Part shown: one piece after another, positions 1 through 6,559 of the stretch
Position numbering within the stretch: position 1 is the stretch's first letter
Layout of the letters: each line of letters starts with the position of its first letter
Source: Deltaproteobacteria bacterium
GTDB lineage: Bacteria > Desulfobacterota > BSN033 > UBA1163
Reading direction: 5' to 3'
Assembly (NCBI GenBank): GCA_016875255.1
Contig: VGRU01000184.1
Coordinates: forward strand, 1-7,509
Length of the DNA: 7,509 bases
Notes under the pieces: generated by a model
Database searches by the model: none
Told to the model about the DNA's origin: nothing
What the model saw: the letters and a program-made list of their open reading frames with translations, nothing else
Position numbers and translations under genes: made by a program

Positions 1-962
1 CTTTCCGTGATCACCGAGTAGGAACGGATCGTTACCCCATTGCCGATTTCGGTATCTGAAATCTTTGAGTTCGGTTCAATAACGCATCGCTCTCCGATCC
101 GTGTTCTTCCCTGAAGTGTACAATTCGGATAGAGGGTTGTATCCTTACCTATTTCCACGGTTCGATCCACATAGGTCGTTCTTGGATCAACAATGGTCAC
201 TCCCGAAAGCATCAGCTCTTGAACTTTTCCCTGCCTGAGCACTTCTGTGGCAGTGGCCAGGTCCACCCGGGTATTGATTCCCATCACTTCCACCGGATCA
301 GCGACCATGTGAGCGGAACATCTCAAATCTCTTTTCCTTGCCACCTCGACCAGATCGGTCAGATAGTATTCGCCCTGGACATTCTCTTTTCCGATCTCCT
401 TCAGGCCTTCCATCAAAAAGGCGGATCTCACACAGTAGATTCCCGTATTGATCTCCCGGATCAGTCTCTCCTCATTCGAAGCATCCTTCTCCTCCACAAT
501 CCTTTCCAGCCAGCCCTCCTCACCCCTTATGATCCGGCCATATCCATAGGGGTTTTTCACCACGGCGGTCAGCACCGCAATGGTCGAATGATTCTCCAAA
601 AAGGTGTCAATAAAAGACCGGAGAGTCTCCGCTTTCACCAATGGAACATCTCCGCAAAGGATGAGCGCTATCCCCGTAAATCCACGCAGAAGGGGAAGAG
701 CCTGCAAGACCGCATGACCCGTTCCCAATTGTTCATCTTGATGGACAAATTCGATTTGAGAATCCCCAAACCGCTCCTCAATCTGATCTGCCTGGTGACC
801 GATGACCACAATGGTTTTCTCAGCTTTGATGTGATGGAGGGAAAGATCAACCGTATAGGAGAGCATGGGACGTCCCAGGATGGGGTGGAGGACCTTCACC
901 AGATCCGACTTCATCCGGGTTCCCTTCCCTGCCGCAAGAATAACGGAGGCAATACCTTCCAA
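1..962 (-). CDS. glmU: Bifunctional GlmU, 5' part (UDP-GlcNAc pyrophosphorylase / GlcN-1-P acetyltransferase), runs off the window
   Basis: GlmU acetylates GlcN-1-P and then uridylylates GlcNAc-1-P to UDP-GlcNAc, the cytoplasmic precursor of peptidoglycan and LPS. Reading the minus strand from 962 gives 320 codons before the window edge. Visible motifs are the nucleotide-binding LAAGKGTRMKS (residues 9-19, with the following LVKVLHP), QLGTGHA (78-84), CGDVPLV (103-109, with the metal-binding Asp at 105), YGRIIR (141-146), EINTGIY (170-176), GEYYLTDLVEVA (197-208) and GINTRVDLA (228-236). Hexapeptide-type beta-helix repeats begin near residue 255. The acetyltransferase active site lies beyond the window. 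The start is a TTG (962-960) six bases after AGGAGA (974-969); no better start is seen, and the Rossmann strand begins at residue 4 as expected. It is divergent from the amino-sugar operon at 1584. Identification is firm; only the 3' end is missing. Confidence 0.95.
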   Translation of the reverse strand, partial: MEGIASVILAAGKGTRMKSDLVKVLHPILGRPMLSYTVDLSLHHIKAEKTIVVIGHQADQIEERFGDSQIEFVHQDEQLGTGHAVLQALPLLRGFTGIALILCGDVPLVKAETLRSFIDTFLENHSTIAVLTAVVKNPYGYGRIIRGEEGWLERIVEEKDASNEERLIREINTGIYCVRSAFLMEGLKEIGKENVQGEYYLTDLVEVARKRDLRCSAHMVADPVEVMGINTRVDLATATEVLRQGKVQELMLSGVTIVDPRTTYVDRTVEIGKDTTLYPNCTLQGRTRIGERCVIEPNSKISDTEIGNGVTIRSYSVITE

Positions 963-988
963 TTTGTATCTCCTTTTAAATCTATCTT

Positions 989-1017
989 TTTATACAATGA
1001 CACATTTTTTTAGTCAA
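989..1017 (-). promoter_or_regulatory. Promoter of glmU
   Basis: Reading the minus strand, TTGACT (1017-1012) is followed by a 17-base spacer and TATAAA (994-989). Both boxes match the sigma70 consensus at five of six positions. Transcription would start near 982, leaving a leader of about 20 bases that contains the AGGAGA ribosome site. No operator-like palindrome overlaps it. Confidence 0.75.
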
Positions 1018-1076
1018 CCTTCAATTTTTCCTGGTTGTGGTTAGCAAATTGTTGTCACCACCCTAAGCTGAGCGGT

Positions 1077-1178
1077 TCATTGCTTTACTCGCCTTCTTGC
1101 GGTAGGCAGGCAAGGGGAAGCTGAAGTAATCTCATGATTTTTTAAGATTACCGCATACCCTTAGGGGGCTCGCAATGA
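1077..1178. repeat. Palindromic MITE-like intergenic repeat (TCATTGC...GCAATGA ends)
   Basis: The element begins TCATTGCTTTACTCGCC (1077-1093) and ends GGCTCGCAATGA (1167-1178), which are imperfect inverted copies. A central inverted pair, GTAATCT (1126-1132) and AGATTAC (1145-1151), closes a 12-base loop. A small off-centre stem, CTTGC (1096-1100) with GCAAG (1110-1114), sits in the left half. This layout resembles the dispersed 'ATTGCGAGC...GCTCGCAAT' repeats often seen between genes in Desulfobacterota and Nitrospirota genomes. That resemblance is from memory and needs a genome search. The arms are degenerate, so this copy is probably old. Confidence 0.55.
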
Positions 1179-1254
1179 TTCACTACTTGGAACTCTTGAT
1201 TAAAAATCGCTCAACTTAAAGTGTAATACTCCAATCGAGTGAAAATGTTTTGAC

Positions 1255-1336
1255 AAAATCCCCTCTAACTCCCCTTTGCCAAAGGGGAGAACTCATTATT
1301 ATCCCCCTTTGGAAAAGGGGGAATAAGGGGGATTTT
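1255..1336. repeat. 82-bp inverted repeat with C/G-run arms (MITE/REP-like)
   Basis: The left arm (1255-1288, starting AAAATCCCC) pairs with the right arm (1302-1336, ending GGGGGATTTT) around a 13-base loop. Each arm is itself a small hairpin: CCCCTTT-gcc-AAAGGGG on the left and CCCCCTTT-ggaa-AAGGGGG on the right. The element can therefore form one long cruciform or two short hairpins. Similar 'AAATCCCCC...CCCCCTTT' elements are widespread between genes in many anaerobic bacterial genomes and are often misread as short proteins. A 74-codon open frame crossing it (1250-1474) should be treated as spurious. Confidence 0.7.
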
Positions 1337-1418
1337 AAAATAGGGTTTAACAAACCTTTAAATAGCCCAACTGACATGTTTGCAGATCAATCAAGCAAAT
1401 TTTTTTCACTCAATTGGG

Positions 1419-1509
1419 GTAATAACTTGTCATTGCTGTCCAAATTAACTGGAAATCTTATAGTTACCCGTTGAAATTATTAGCATTTTGGACAAGAGTG
1501 ATAACTTGT
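1419..1509. repeat. Direct and inverted short repeats upstream of the amino-sugar operon
   Basis: A 12-base direct repeat, GTAATAACTTGT (1419-1430) and GTGATAACTTGT (1498-1509), flanks an inverted pair TGTCCAAA (1437-1444) and TTTGGACA (1487-1494). The group ends 16 bases before the predicted -35 box of the downstream operon. This could be a regulator binding array or the remains of a mobile repeat; the sequence does not decide between them. Confidence 0.4.
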
Positions 1510-1525
1510 TGAAAAAATATCGATA

Positions 1526-1554
1526 TTGGTTTACATATAGAATCTATGTATAAA
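1526..1554 (+). promoter_or_regulatory. Promoter of the beta-helix/glmM/nagB-like operon
   Basis: TTGGTT (1526-1531), a 17-base spacer and TATAAA (1549-1554) form a plausible sigma70-type promoter. It starts transcription about 20 bases before the GTG at 1584. The spacer contains an imperfect palindrome (TACATATAG-aat-CTATGTA), which may or may not matter. Confidence 0.55.
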
Positions 1555-1583
1555 ATCCTTTTCGGAATGTTGGAGAGAAAAAG

Positions 1584-2855
1584 GTGGACCTAAAACCCAT
1601 ATCTTATAACAAAATTGAACAGCTCATCAGAAAAGGGGTGAATATTCCCACCCCACTCACCATCGATGTGGGCGACGAAGTCAATATCGATCAAATCTCG
1701 GGCAAGGGTGTCAAGATCTACCCCGGTTGCCGGATTTATGGAGAAAAGGCAGTCATCTCTTCAGGGGTCCAGCTTGGTTACGAAGCCCCTGTAACAGTGG
1801 ATAACTGTCAGCTTGGGCCTAAGGTAGCATTGAAGGGGGGGTTTTTTAAAAAATCGGTTTTTCTTGAAAAGGCGAACATGGGACTCGGTGGACATGTTCG
1901 TGAAGCGTGCTTGCTTGAAGAACAGGCCAACGGCGCACACTGCGTTGGTTTGAAACATACCATTCTCTTCCCTTTCGTTACTCTTGGGAGTCTTATCAAT
2001 TTTTGTGACTGCCTCATGGCAGGAGGCACGAGCCGCAAGGACCATAGCGAAGTGGGAAGCTCCTATATTCACTTCAACTTTACCCCGGAAGGAGACAAGA
2101 CCACTGCATCCTTAATCGGTGATGTCCCTCGTGGCGTCATGCTCAACAAACCGCCGATTTTCCTCGGGGGACAGGGGGGTATGGTCGGGCCTCTTCGAAT
2201 CGGTTACGGCGACGTTGTTGCTGCCGGATCAATCCTCCGTGAGGATGTGGACATGGAGAAACAACTGATTGTTGGTAAGAGTCCCTCTGCCAAGATTGTT
2301 GACCTCACTCCCAGGGCCTATCCAAATCTTTCTCGCGTGGTGGAAAACAACATCCTTTATATTGCAAATTTGATAGCTTTAGAGCAGTGGTATCTTCATG
2401 TACGAAGAATGTTCTTTGAACATCAGGAATTTGGTCATCTGATTTTGGCAGCCATACTTGAAAATCTTCAGATAGCCAGAGAGGAGAGGATGAAGCGCCT
2501 CAAGGATATGGCCGCCAAGACGTCCGTATCCTCTGATAAAGAAAAAGGCGCCCCTGAAATCATAAGAGCCAAACAGGCGTTTTCTGAAAAAGGTAAATGG
2601 CTTGAAGAACTGTTGACCAGTGATGTCAGTAACACTGCCGGTGAGGAAAAGCGGGACCCATTCCTCAACGCGCTCATAAAACATAAAAAGGAACATGGCG
2701 ACAACTATGTCGAGGTCATCCAAGGTTTACCCCCCCATGTTTCTGCGGGCGGTACACAATGGCTCGATGCCATCGTAAATCTTATCTGTGAGCAAGCAGG
2801 AAAAGCTTTGCCTGCATTGAATATGTTTAAAAAATATCGTTCAAATCCGACCTGA
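1584..2855 (+). CDS. GlmU-like left-handed beta-helix (hexapeptide-repeat) protein, putative sugar-nucleotide/acyl transferase
   Basis: This 423-residue cytoplasmic protein has the repeating hexapeptide pattern of left-handed beta-helix acyltransferases over residues about 30-235 (for example GVKIYPGCRIYGEKAVISSG, then LGPKVAL and GYGDVVAAGSILRED). Residues 139-180 (NFCDCLMAGGTS ... SYIHFNFTPEGDKTTASLIGD) resemble the region of GlmU's acetyltransferase half that carries CNYDG...KTIIGD, but the N-terminal uridylyltransferase domain is absent. A mostly helical, charged region of about 180 residues (245-423) follows, which GlmU does not have. The GTG start at 1584 lies six bases after GGAGAG (1572-1577). 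The gene leads an operon with glmM, whose ribosome site overlaps this stop codon. The context suggests GlcN-1-P acetylation or another UDP-GlcNAc step; the exact reaction is inferred, not shown. Homologues are sometimes labelled UDP-GlcNAc pyrophosphorylase, a doubtful name without the nucleotidyltransferase fold. Confidence 0.75.
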   Translation: MDLKPISYNKIEQLIRKGVNIPTPLTIDVGDEVNIDQISGKGVKIYPGCRIYGEKAVISSGVQLGYEAPVTVDNCQLGPKVALKGGFFKKSVFLEKANMGLGGHVREACLLEEQANGAHCVGLKHTILFPFVTLGSLINFCDCLMAGGTSRKDHSEVGSSYIHFNFTPEGDKTTASLIGDVPRGVMLNKPPIFLGGQGGMVGPLRIGYGDVVAAGSILREDVDMEKQLIVGKSPSAKIVDLTPRAYPNLSRVVENNILYIANLIALEQWYLHVRRMFFEHQEFGHLILAAILENLQIAREERMKRLKDMAAKTSVSSDKEKGAPEIIRAKQAFSEKGKWLEELLTSDVSNTAGEEKRDPFLNALIKHKKEHGDNYVEVIQGLPPHVSAGGTQWLDAIVNLICEQAGKALPALNMFKKYRSNPT

Positions 2856-2867
2856 GGAGGAAAAGGT

Positions 2868-4217
2868 ATGGGGAAGCTGTTCGGAACAGATGGGATAAGG
2901 GGAGAGGCAAATCGATATCCTATGGATGCTCGGATCGCTTTTTCTGTGGGTCAAGCGATGACTTACCTGTTGAAAAAACCGAATCATAGGACGAGGATCA
3001 TTATCGGGAAGGATACCCGCATATCAGGCTATATGCTTGAAGGCGCCCTGGAATCCGGTATTACTTCGATGGGAGGACACCCCTACCTTGTAGGGGTGCT
3101 TCCAACGCCAGGCATCGCCTTCGTAACGCAGAGCATGCGAGCGGATGCCGGCATCGTGATCTCTGCCTCCCACAACCCATATCAGGATAATGGAATCAAG
3201 ATTTTTTCCAGCAACGGGGCGAAACTCTCTGATGATGAAGAAGAAAAGATTGAAGAGCTCATACTGGAAAATAAATTGCCGGAGAGGGTCCCGCCTGCCA
3301 GAGAGATGGGACAGGCTTTCCGGTTGGAAGATGTGCATGGGCGTTATATTGTGTTCCTGAAGAATACTTTCCCCCGAAATTTAACGATGGAAGGGATAAA
3401 GATTGTCATCGACACGGCAAATGGGGCCACCTACAAAGTTGCTCCAGCCACATTCTTTGAGCTTGGCGCCAACGTGGAGGTCATCCACAATACCCCCAAT
3501 GGTCTCAACATCAATGACCATTGCGGATCTCAGCATACTCAGGATCTCAGGAAACAGGTGCTGGAGGCAAGAGCCGATATTGGACTCGCCTTTGATGGCG
3601 ACGGTGACAGGCTGATTGCGGTGGATGAGAAAGGACAGGAAATTTCCGGGGATCAGATTCTGATCATCTGTGCCCGGAATCTCAAGGAAAAAGGAAAGCT
3701 CAAGAACGATCTGCTGGTCAGCACCGTGATGAGCAACCTTGGGCTTAAGGTGGCTTGCAAGAAGGTTGGCATTCAACACCATGCCTCGGTAGTGGGAGAC
3801 CGTTATGTGTTGGAAGATATGGTCCGTTTGGGAGGGATCATTGGTGGAGAGGAGGCCGGCCACATGATTTTCCTCGAACACCACACCACCGGTGATGGGA
3901 TCATTACCGCTATACAACTGATTGCGGCTATGGTTGAGGCCGGCAAACCTTTGTCGGAACTTTCGAAGATGATGGAGATCTACCCGCAGAAGCTGATCAA
4001 TGTAGATGTAAAGAGCAAACCTGAAATTTCCTCGTTGCCAAAAGTCATGGAGGTGATTAAACGGGTAGAGTCTGAACTCGGTGACGATGGCCGGATTCTT
4101 GTGCGATATTCGGGCACTCAAAATATGTGTCGCGTCATGGTAGAGGGACCGACCCACGAACTTACGGAGAAATACTGCCAGCAGATTGCCGAGGTCGTAA
4201 AGAATACCATCGGTTGA
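2868..4217 (+). CDS. glmM: Phosphoglucosamine mutase GlmM
   Basis: GlmM interconverts glucosamine-6-phosphate and glucosamine-1-phosphate in the cytoplasm through a phosphoserine, feeding UDP-GlcNAc synthesis. The 449-residue length is typical (E. coli 445). The N-terminus GKLFGTDGIRGEAN is diagnostic. The active-site loop GIVISASHNPYQDNGIKIF places the phosphoserine at Ser101, the Mg-binding loop is DGDGDR (243-248), the sugar-binding loop is GGEEAGH (326-332) and the phosphate loop is RYSGTQNMCRVMVEG (413-427). In most members the last loop reads SGTE; here it has Gln418. The ATG at 2868 lies seven bases after GAGGAGG (2854-2860), which overlaps the upstream TGA, implying translational coupling. 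The NagB-like gene follows after 20 bases. A promiscuous phosphomannomutase/phosphoglucomutase role is possible, but the N-terminal signature and the neighbours favour GlmM. Confidence 0.93.
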   Translation: MGKLFGTDGIRGEANRYPMDARIAFSVGQAMTYLLKKPNHRTRIIIGKDTRISGYMLEGALESGITSMGGHPYLVGVLPTPGIAFVTQSMRADAGIVISASHNPYQDNGIKIFSSNGAKLSDDEEEKIEELILENKLPERVPPAREMGQAFRLEDVHGRYIVFLKNTFPRNLTMEGIKIVIDTANGATYKVAPATFFELGANVEVIHNTPNGLNINDHCGSQHTQDLRKQVLEARADIGLAFDGDGDRLIAVDEKGQEISGDQILIICARNLKEKGKLKNDLLVSTVMSNLGLKVACKKVGIQHHASVVGDRYVLEDMVRLGGIIGGEEAGHMIFLEHHTTGDGIITAIQLIAAMVEAGKPLSELSKMMEIYPQKLINVDVKSKPEISSLPKVMEVIKRVESELGDDGRILVRYSGTQNMCRVMVEGPTHELTEKYCQQIAEVVKNTIG

Positions 4218-4237
4218 TAGAACCAGGGAGCAAGCTT

Positions 4238-5194
4238 ATGCCAATTACTGTATGGGTCACTTCTGATTTCGGGCATATGAGTGAGGTGGCTGCGGATATT
4301 GTCAAAAAAAATATTATCCGGACAATTCGACAAAAGAAGGAATTTGTTCTGGGGCTGGCCACAGGTAACTCACCAACCGGTCTCTATAAGCGCCTGGCAA
4401 AGGCGGCAAACGAGGGAGCGTTTGACAGTGGACGGATCAGGAGTTTCAATCTCGATGAATATGTTGGCCTCCCAGGAGAAAACATACAACAGCGGGTGAT
4501 GCATCCGGAAAGCTACTGTTACTTTATGATTCAAGAATTTTTCGGCCTTCTCAAAAAGAAATTCATCGAAACAAGTCTGCCTTACGGATCCCTGATAGAT
4601 CAGAAGCAGTTGATAAGGGAACTGAAAACTTATCCTGAGGACTGGGAGGAACTGGGCAGGGAGGCGGGAAAATCAATCGTTATCAAGGCTAAACCGGCTT
4701 CCATGTACCTCGCCTGGATAAAAACGGCTATATTGGATGGTTACAGGCGCAAGATCAGGAGAGCCGGAGGAATTGATCTTCAGATTATCGGTGTTGGTGG
4801 AAGAGGCCATGTGGCATTTCACGAATCGGGCATTCCCTTCAAAAATGGCCAGGTGCTGCTCGTAAAACTTGATGATAACACGATCGCAAATGCCGTTGCC
4901 GATGGTCATTTCACGTCAAAAAAAGAGTCTCCCCATTATGCGGTGAGCATGGGGGCAGAGCTTGTGTACCAGGCGAAAACAGTGACATTGCTGGCAAACG
5001 GTGAGAGAAAAGTCAGACCCGTTGCTGAATCCCTCCTGGGGGAGGTCACTCCGGATATCCCCATCTCATACGGACAGGTGTATGCCAAAAAGGGCGGCAA
5101 TCTTGTCTATATTTTAGATAAGATCGCCGCAAAGGAACTGTTGTCACACGAAGATGTTCTCAAGGAGAAGAAGATAGAAATTAAAGCCGTGTGA
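4238..5194 (+). CDS. Divergent NagB-like glucosamine-6-phosphate deaminase/isomerase-family protein
   Basis: This 318-residue protein belongs to the NagB / 6-phosphogluconolactonase superfamily. It has the phosphate loop GLATGNSPTGLY (39-50), the NagB-type FNLDEYVGLPG (70-80, Asp73 matching catalytic Asp72 of E. coli), GVGGRGHVAF (185-194) with His191 and Glu196 matching His143 and Glu148, and Lys258 near the expected phosphate-binding lysine. Two things are odd. Arg189 stands where E. coli NagB has Asp141. There is also an insertion of roughly 50 residues (about 105-175) compared with the 266-residue enzyme. NagB converts GlcN-6-P to fructose-6-P plus ammonia, reversibly. Beside glmM it might supply GlcN-6-P in the reverse direction, but the Arg makes even the basic chemistry uncertain. 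The ATG at 4238 follows GGGAG (4226-4230) by seven bases. A longer in-frame start at 4127 lies inside glmM and is rejected. Confidence 0.78.
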   Translation: MPITVWVTSDFGHMSEVAADIVKKNIIRTIRQKKEFVLGLATGNSPTGLYKRLAKAANEGAFDSGRIRSFNLDEYVGLPGENIQQRVMHPESYCYFMIQEFFGLLKKKFIETSLPYGSLIDQKQLIRELKTYPEDWEELGREAGKSIVIKAKPASMYLAWIKTAILDGYRRKIRRAGGIDLQIIGVGGRGHVAFHESGIPFKNGQVLLVKLDDNTIANAVADGHFTSKKESPHYAVSMGAELVYQAKTVTLLANGERKVRPVAESLLGEVTPDIPISYGQVYAKKGGNLVYILDKIAAKELLSHEDVLKEKKIEIKAV

Positions 5195-5428
5195 AGGAGA
5201 GGGTTCGCAGAGCATCTTCGTTGCTACCCCAAAGTTGCGTAAACATTACACAAAAAGGGAGGCGGGGGTGCTGGAGGACCTTTACAGCGGCACCTTTAAA
5301 AGTTGGGCTACTCTGTTTTCAAGCAAAACCCAAAGGCCACTTCAAGTGACATCGTCTGTTCCCCATAAAAGATAAAATAATCCGCAATTGTAAAAGTTTG
5401 CAAGCACACTTGCCTCACTTTTTGTGCA
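5195..5428. other. Intergenic stretch without a convincing gene
   Basis: The 234 bases hold no recognisable gene or U-tailed terminator. A 35-codon frame (GTG 5268 to TAA 5373-5375, preceded by GGGAGG) is open but matches nothing I recognise. A small perfect palindrome, CACTT-c-AAGTG (5339-5349), and a hairpin GCAAG-caca-CTTGC (5400-5413) are present. The gap suggests the next gene is transcribed separately from the operon, or that sequence has decayed here. Confidence 0.4.
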
Positions 5429-6352
5429 ATGTTAAGATTTAAATCACCGATGGAAGAAGAGATCATAAACCTCCTCACCGCCCGTGGGCCACTCACGGGA
5501 TCAGAGATAAAAAAAATCATCAGTGGCGACAACCTTCTTCTGTGGCAAACATGCAAAACCTCGAACAACCTGCGGGTTAAGTCCGTAGGAGTTAGATATC
5601 TCAGGTTCGATCGGCAGGTGAAAGGCTTTGCACGTCTTTCTCCATCTATCCTCAGGGAATTCCTCACTTACTCCGTGGTAGGATTGGCGGAAAAACCCAT
5701 CCTCATTGAAAAAAGGGGCGAGGAAATATCTTCTCATATCGTACAAGTGAGTCGATCGAAAATGGAGCTCGCTCGTAACCTGGTAGAGGTCGTGAAAGCA
5801 CCGTTCGGAAATACCTGGCCCCATGAGCAAATCTGTTTCATCTTGGCCGGTGACATTGTATACGATATGGCCCATGATGTCCCCCGACCGGAACGAAGCA
5901 CAGGAAGGATGGTCCGGGGATCCGATATCGATCTTGTCGTGATTCTGAAGGACAACGTGCCCGACGATTTTATCACGAAACTGGATAGCGCCATCTATCA
6001 GGAGAAATATAAGTTCCTCAAATCACCCGCTATCAATGAAGAGGTTGATTACGTGGTCAAAAAAATGGAGCGGGTTCGAGAGCAGGTCTGTTTTGATACG
6101 TTCAAAAACATGGTGGCGTGCAAAATTCTGCAGGAAGGCAAGCTCATCGGAGGGAGTGAGAAACTTTATCAAGAAGTGATTAAGTTATTACAGGACAATG
6201 GGGTCATAGAAAAGCTGGACAGATCGCAAGAGGCGGCAATCGTATTCCGGAAGCAAGAAGAAGAATTTCTAATAAAAAGCAATGCAAGCGTAATCAACCG
6301 GGAAGACCTCTATTTCTTCTATCCTGCAGAGGAATCAGAGGAGTTCGAATAA
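5429..6352 (+). CDS. Winged-helix plus nucleotidyltransferase-like protein, function unknown
   Basis: I do not recognise a named family for this 307-residue soluble protein. Residues about 8-60 look like a winged helix-turn-helix (MEEEIINLLTARGPLTGSEI, then a basic turn). Residues 135-210 look like a Pol-beta-type nucleotidyltransferase core: a hydrophobic strand CFILAGD, then RGSDIDLVVIL (163-173) with the metal-ligand pair Asp166/Asp168, and Asp207 in EEVDYVV as the candidate third carboxylate. The spacing between Gly141 and the DxD is longer than in minimal nucleotidyltransferases. The C-terminal third is helical and charged. Possible starts are ATG 5429 or ATG 5450 (which drops MLRFKSP); neither has a clear ribosome site. 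It lies between the amino-sugar operon and a broken sugar-kinase gene, which hints at a regulatory or nucleotide-transfer role in sugar metabolism, but the substrate is unknown. Confidence 0.7.
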   Translation: MLRFKSPMEEEIINLLTARGPLTGSEIKKIISGDNLLLWQTCKTSNNLRVKSVGVRYLRFDRQVKGFARLSPSILREFLTYSVVGLAEKPILIEKRGEEISSHIVQVSRSKMELARNLVEVVKAPFGNTWPHEQICFILAGDIVYDMAHDVPRPERSTGRMVRGSDIDLVVILKDNVPDDFITKLDSAIYQEKYKFLKSPAINEEVDYVVKKMERVREQVCFDTFKNMVACKILQEGKLIGGSEKLYQEVIKLLQDNGVIEKLDRSQEAAIVFRKQEEEFLIKSNASVINREDLYFFYPAEESEEFE

Positions 6353-6442
6353 GCGATGACACCTCTGAGAAGGCAAAGGCAGCCGACACGAAAATGCCAT
6401 GTGGCTGATATGTTGCGTTATCCAAATTGAATAAAAGAAAAC

Positions 6443-6559
6443 ATGCGATTCAATCTCTCCTTTCCGAAAGACAGACCTTTTGAAGTGGTGGGGATGGGCC
6501 TCAACTCTGTAGATTTTCTCTGCCGCAGGAATAATGGTCGCTACGTTATTCGGCCTTAA
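6443..6559 (+). pseudogene. N-terminal remnant of a PfkB/ribokinase-family sugar kinase
   Basis: The frame opening at ATG 6443 encodes 38 residues. Residues 13-27, FEVVGMGLNSVDFLC, match the first beta strand of PfkB-family carbohydrate kinases, which typically begin (F)DVVGxGxNxxD. Homology stops near residue 28 (about 6524-6530), and the rest (RNNGRYVIRP, then TAA) does not fit the family. Full kinases are about 300 residues, so more than 90% is missing here. No strong ribosome site is seen before the ATG. The stub lies 90 bases after the nucleotidyltransferase-like gene and 168 bases before darT. It looks like a gene cut by insertion or deletion on arrival of the toxin-antitoxin module. 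The remainder could lie downstream of the window. The call rests on one short motif, so some doubt remains. Confidence 0.6.

Noticed and set aside
219..1013. 264-codon plus-strand open frame opposite glmU
   Set aside because: It is antisense to glmU, whose motifs are unmistakable on the minus strand. The plus-strand translation shows no family motif.
1250..1474. 74-codon open frame (begins MTKSPLTPLCQRGE)
   Set aside because: Its first half is a translation of the palindromic repeat at 1255-1336, a well-known source of spurious short proteins. It has no ribosome site.
3381..4157. 258-codon minus-strand open frame within glmM
   Set aside because: It lies antisense to the conserved middle and end of glmM and has no family motif.
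4127..4237. Longer N-terminus for the NagB-like protein
   Set aside because: It would overlap the conserved end of glmM by about 90 bases and lacks a ribosome site. ATG 4238 has one and begins at the expected family position.
5268..5375. 35-codon frame starting GTG behind GGGAGG
   Set aside because: It has a passable ribosome site but is short, with no recognisable motif. Without conservation data it cannot be told from chance.
5410..5438. TTGCCT-17-TAAGAT as a promoter giving a nearly leaderless mRNA for ATG 5450
   Set aside because: Each box matches the consensus at only four of six positions. The spacing is right but the match is too weak to call.
6353..6442. Terminator after the nucleotidyltransferase-like gene (CAGC ... 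GCTG around 6389-6416)
   Set aside because: The stem is short and interrupted, and no T-run follows.
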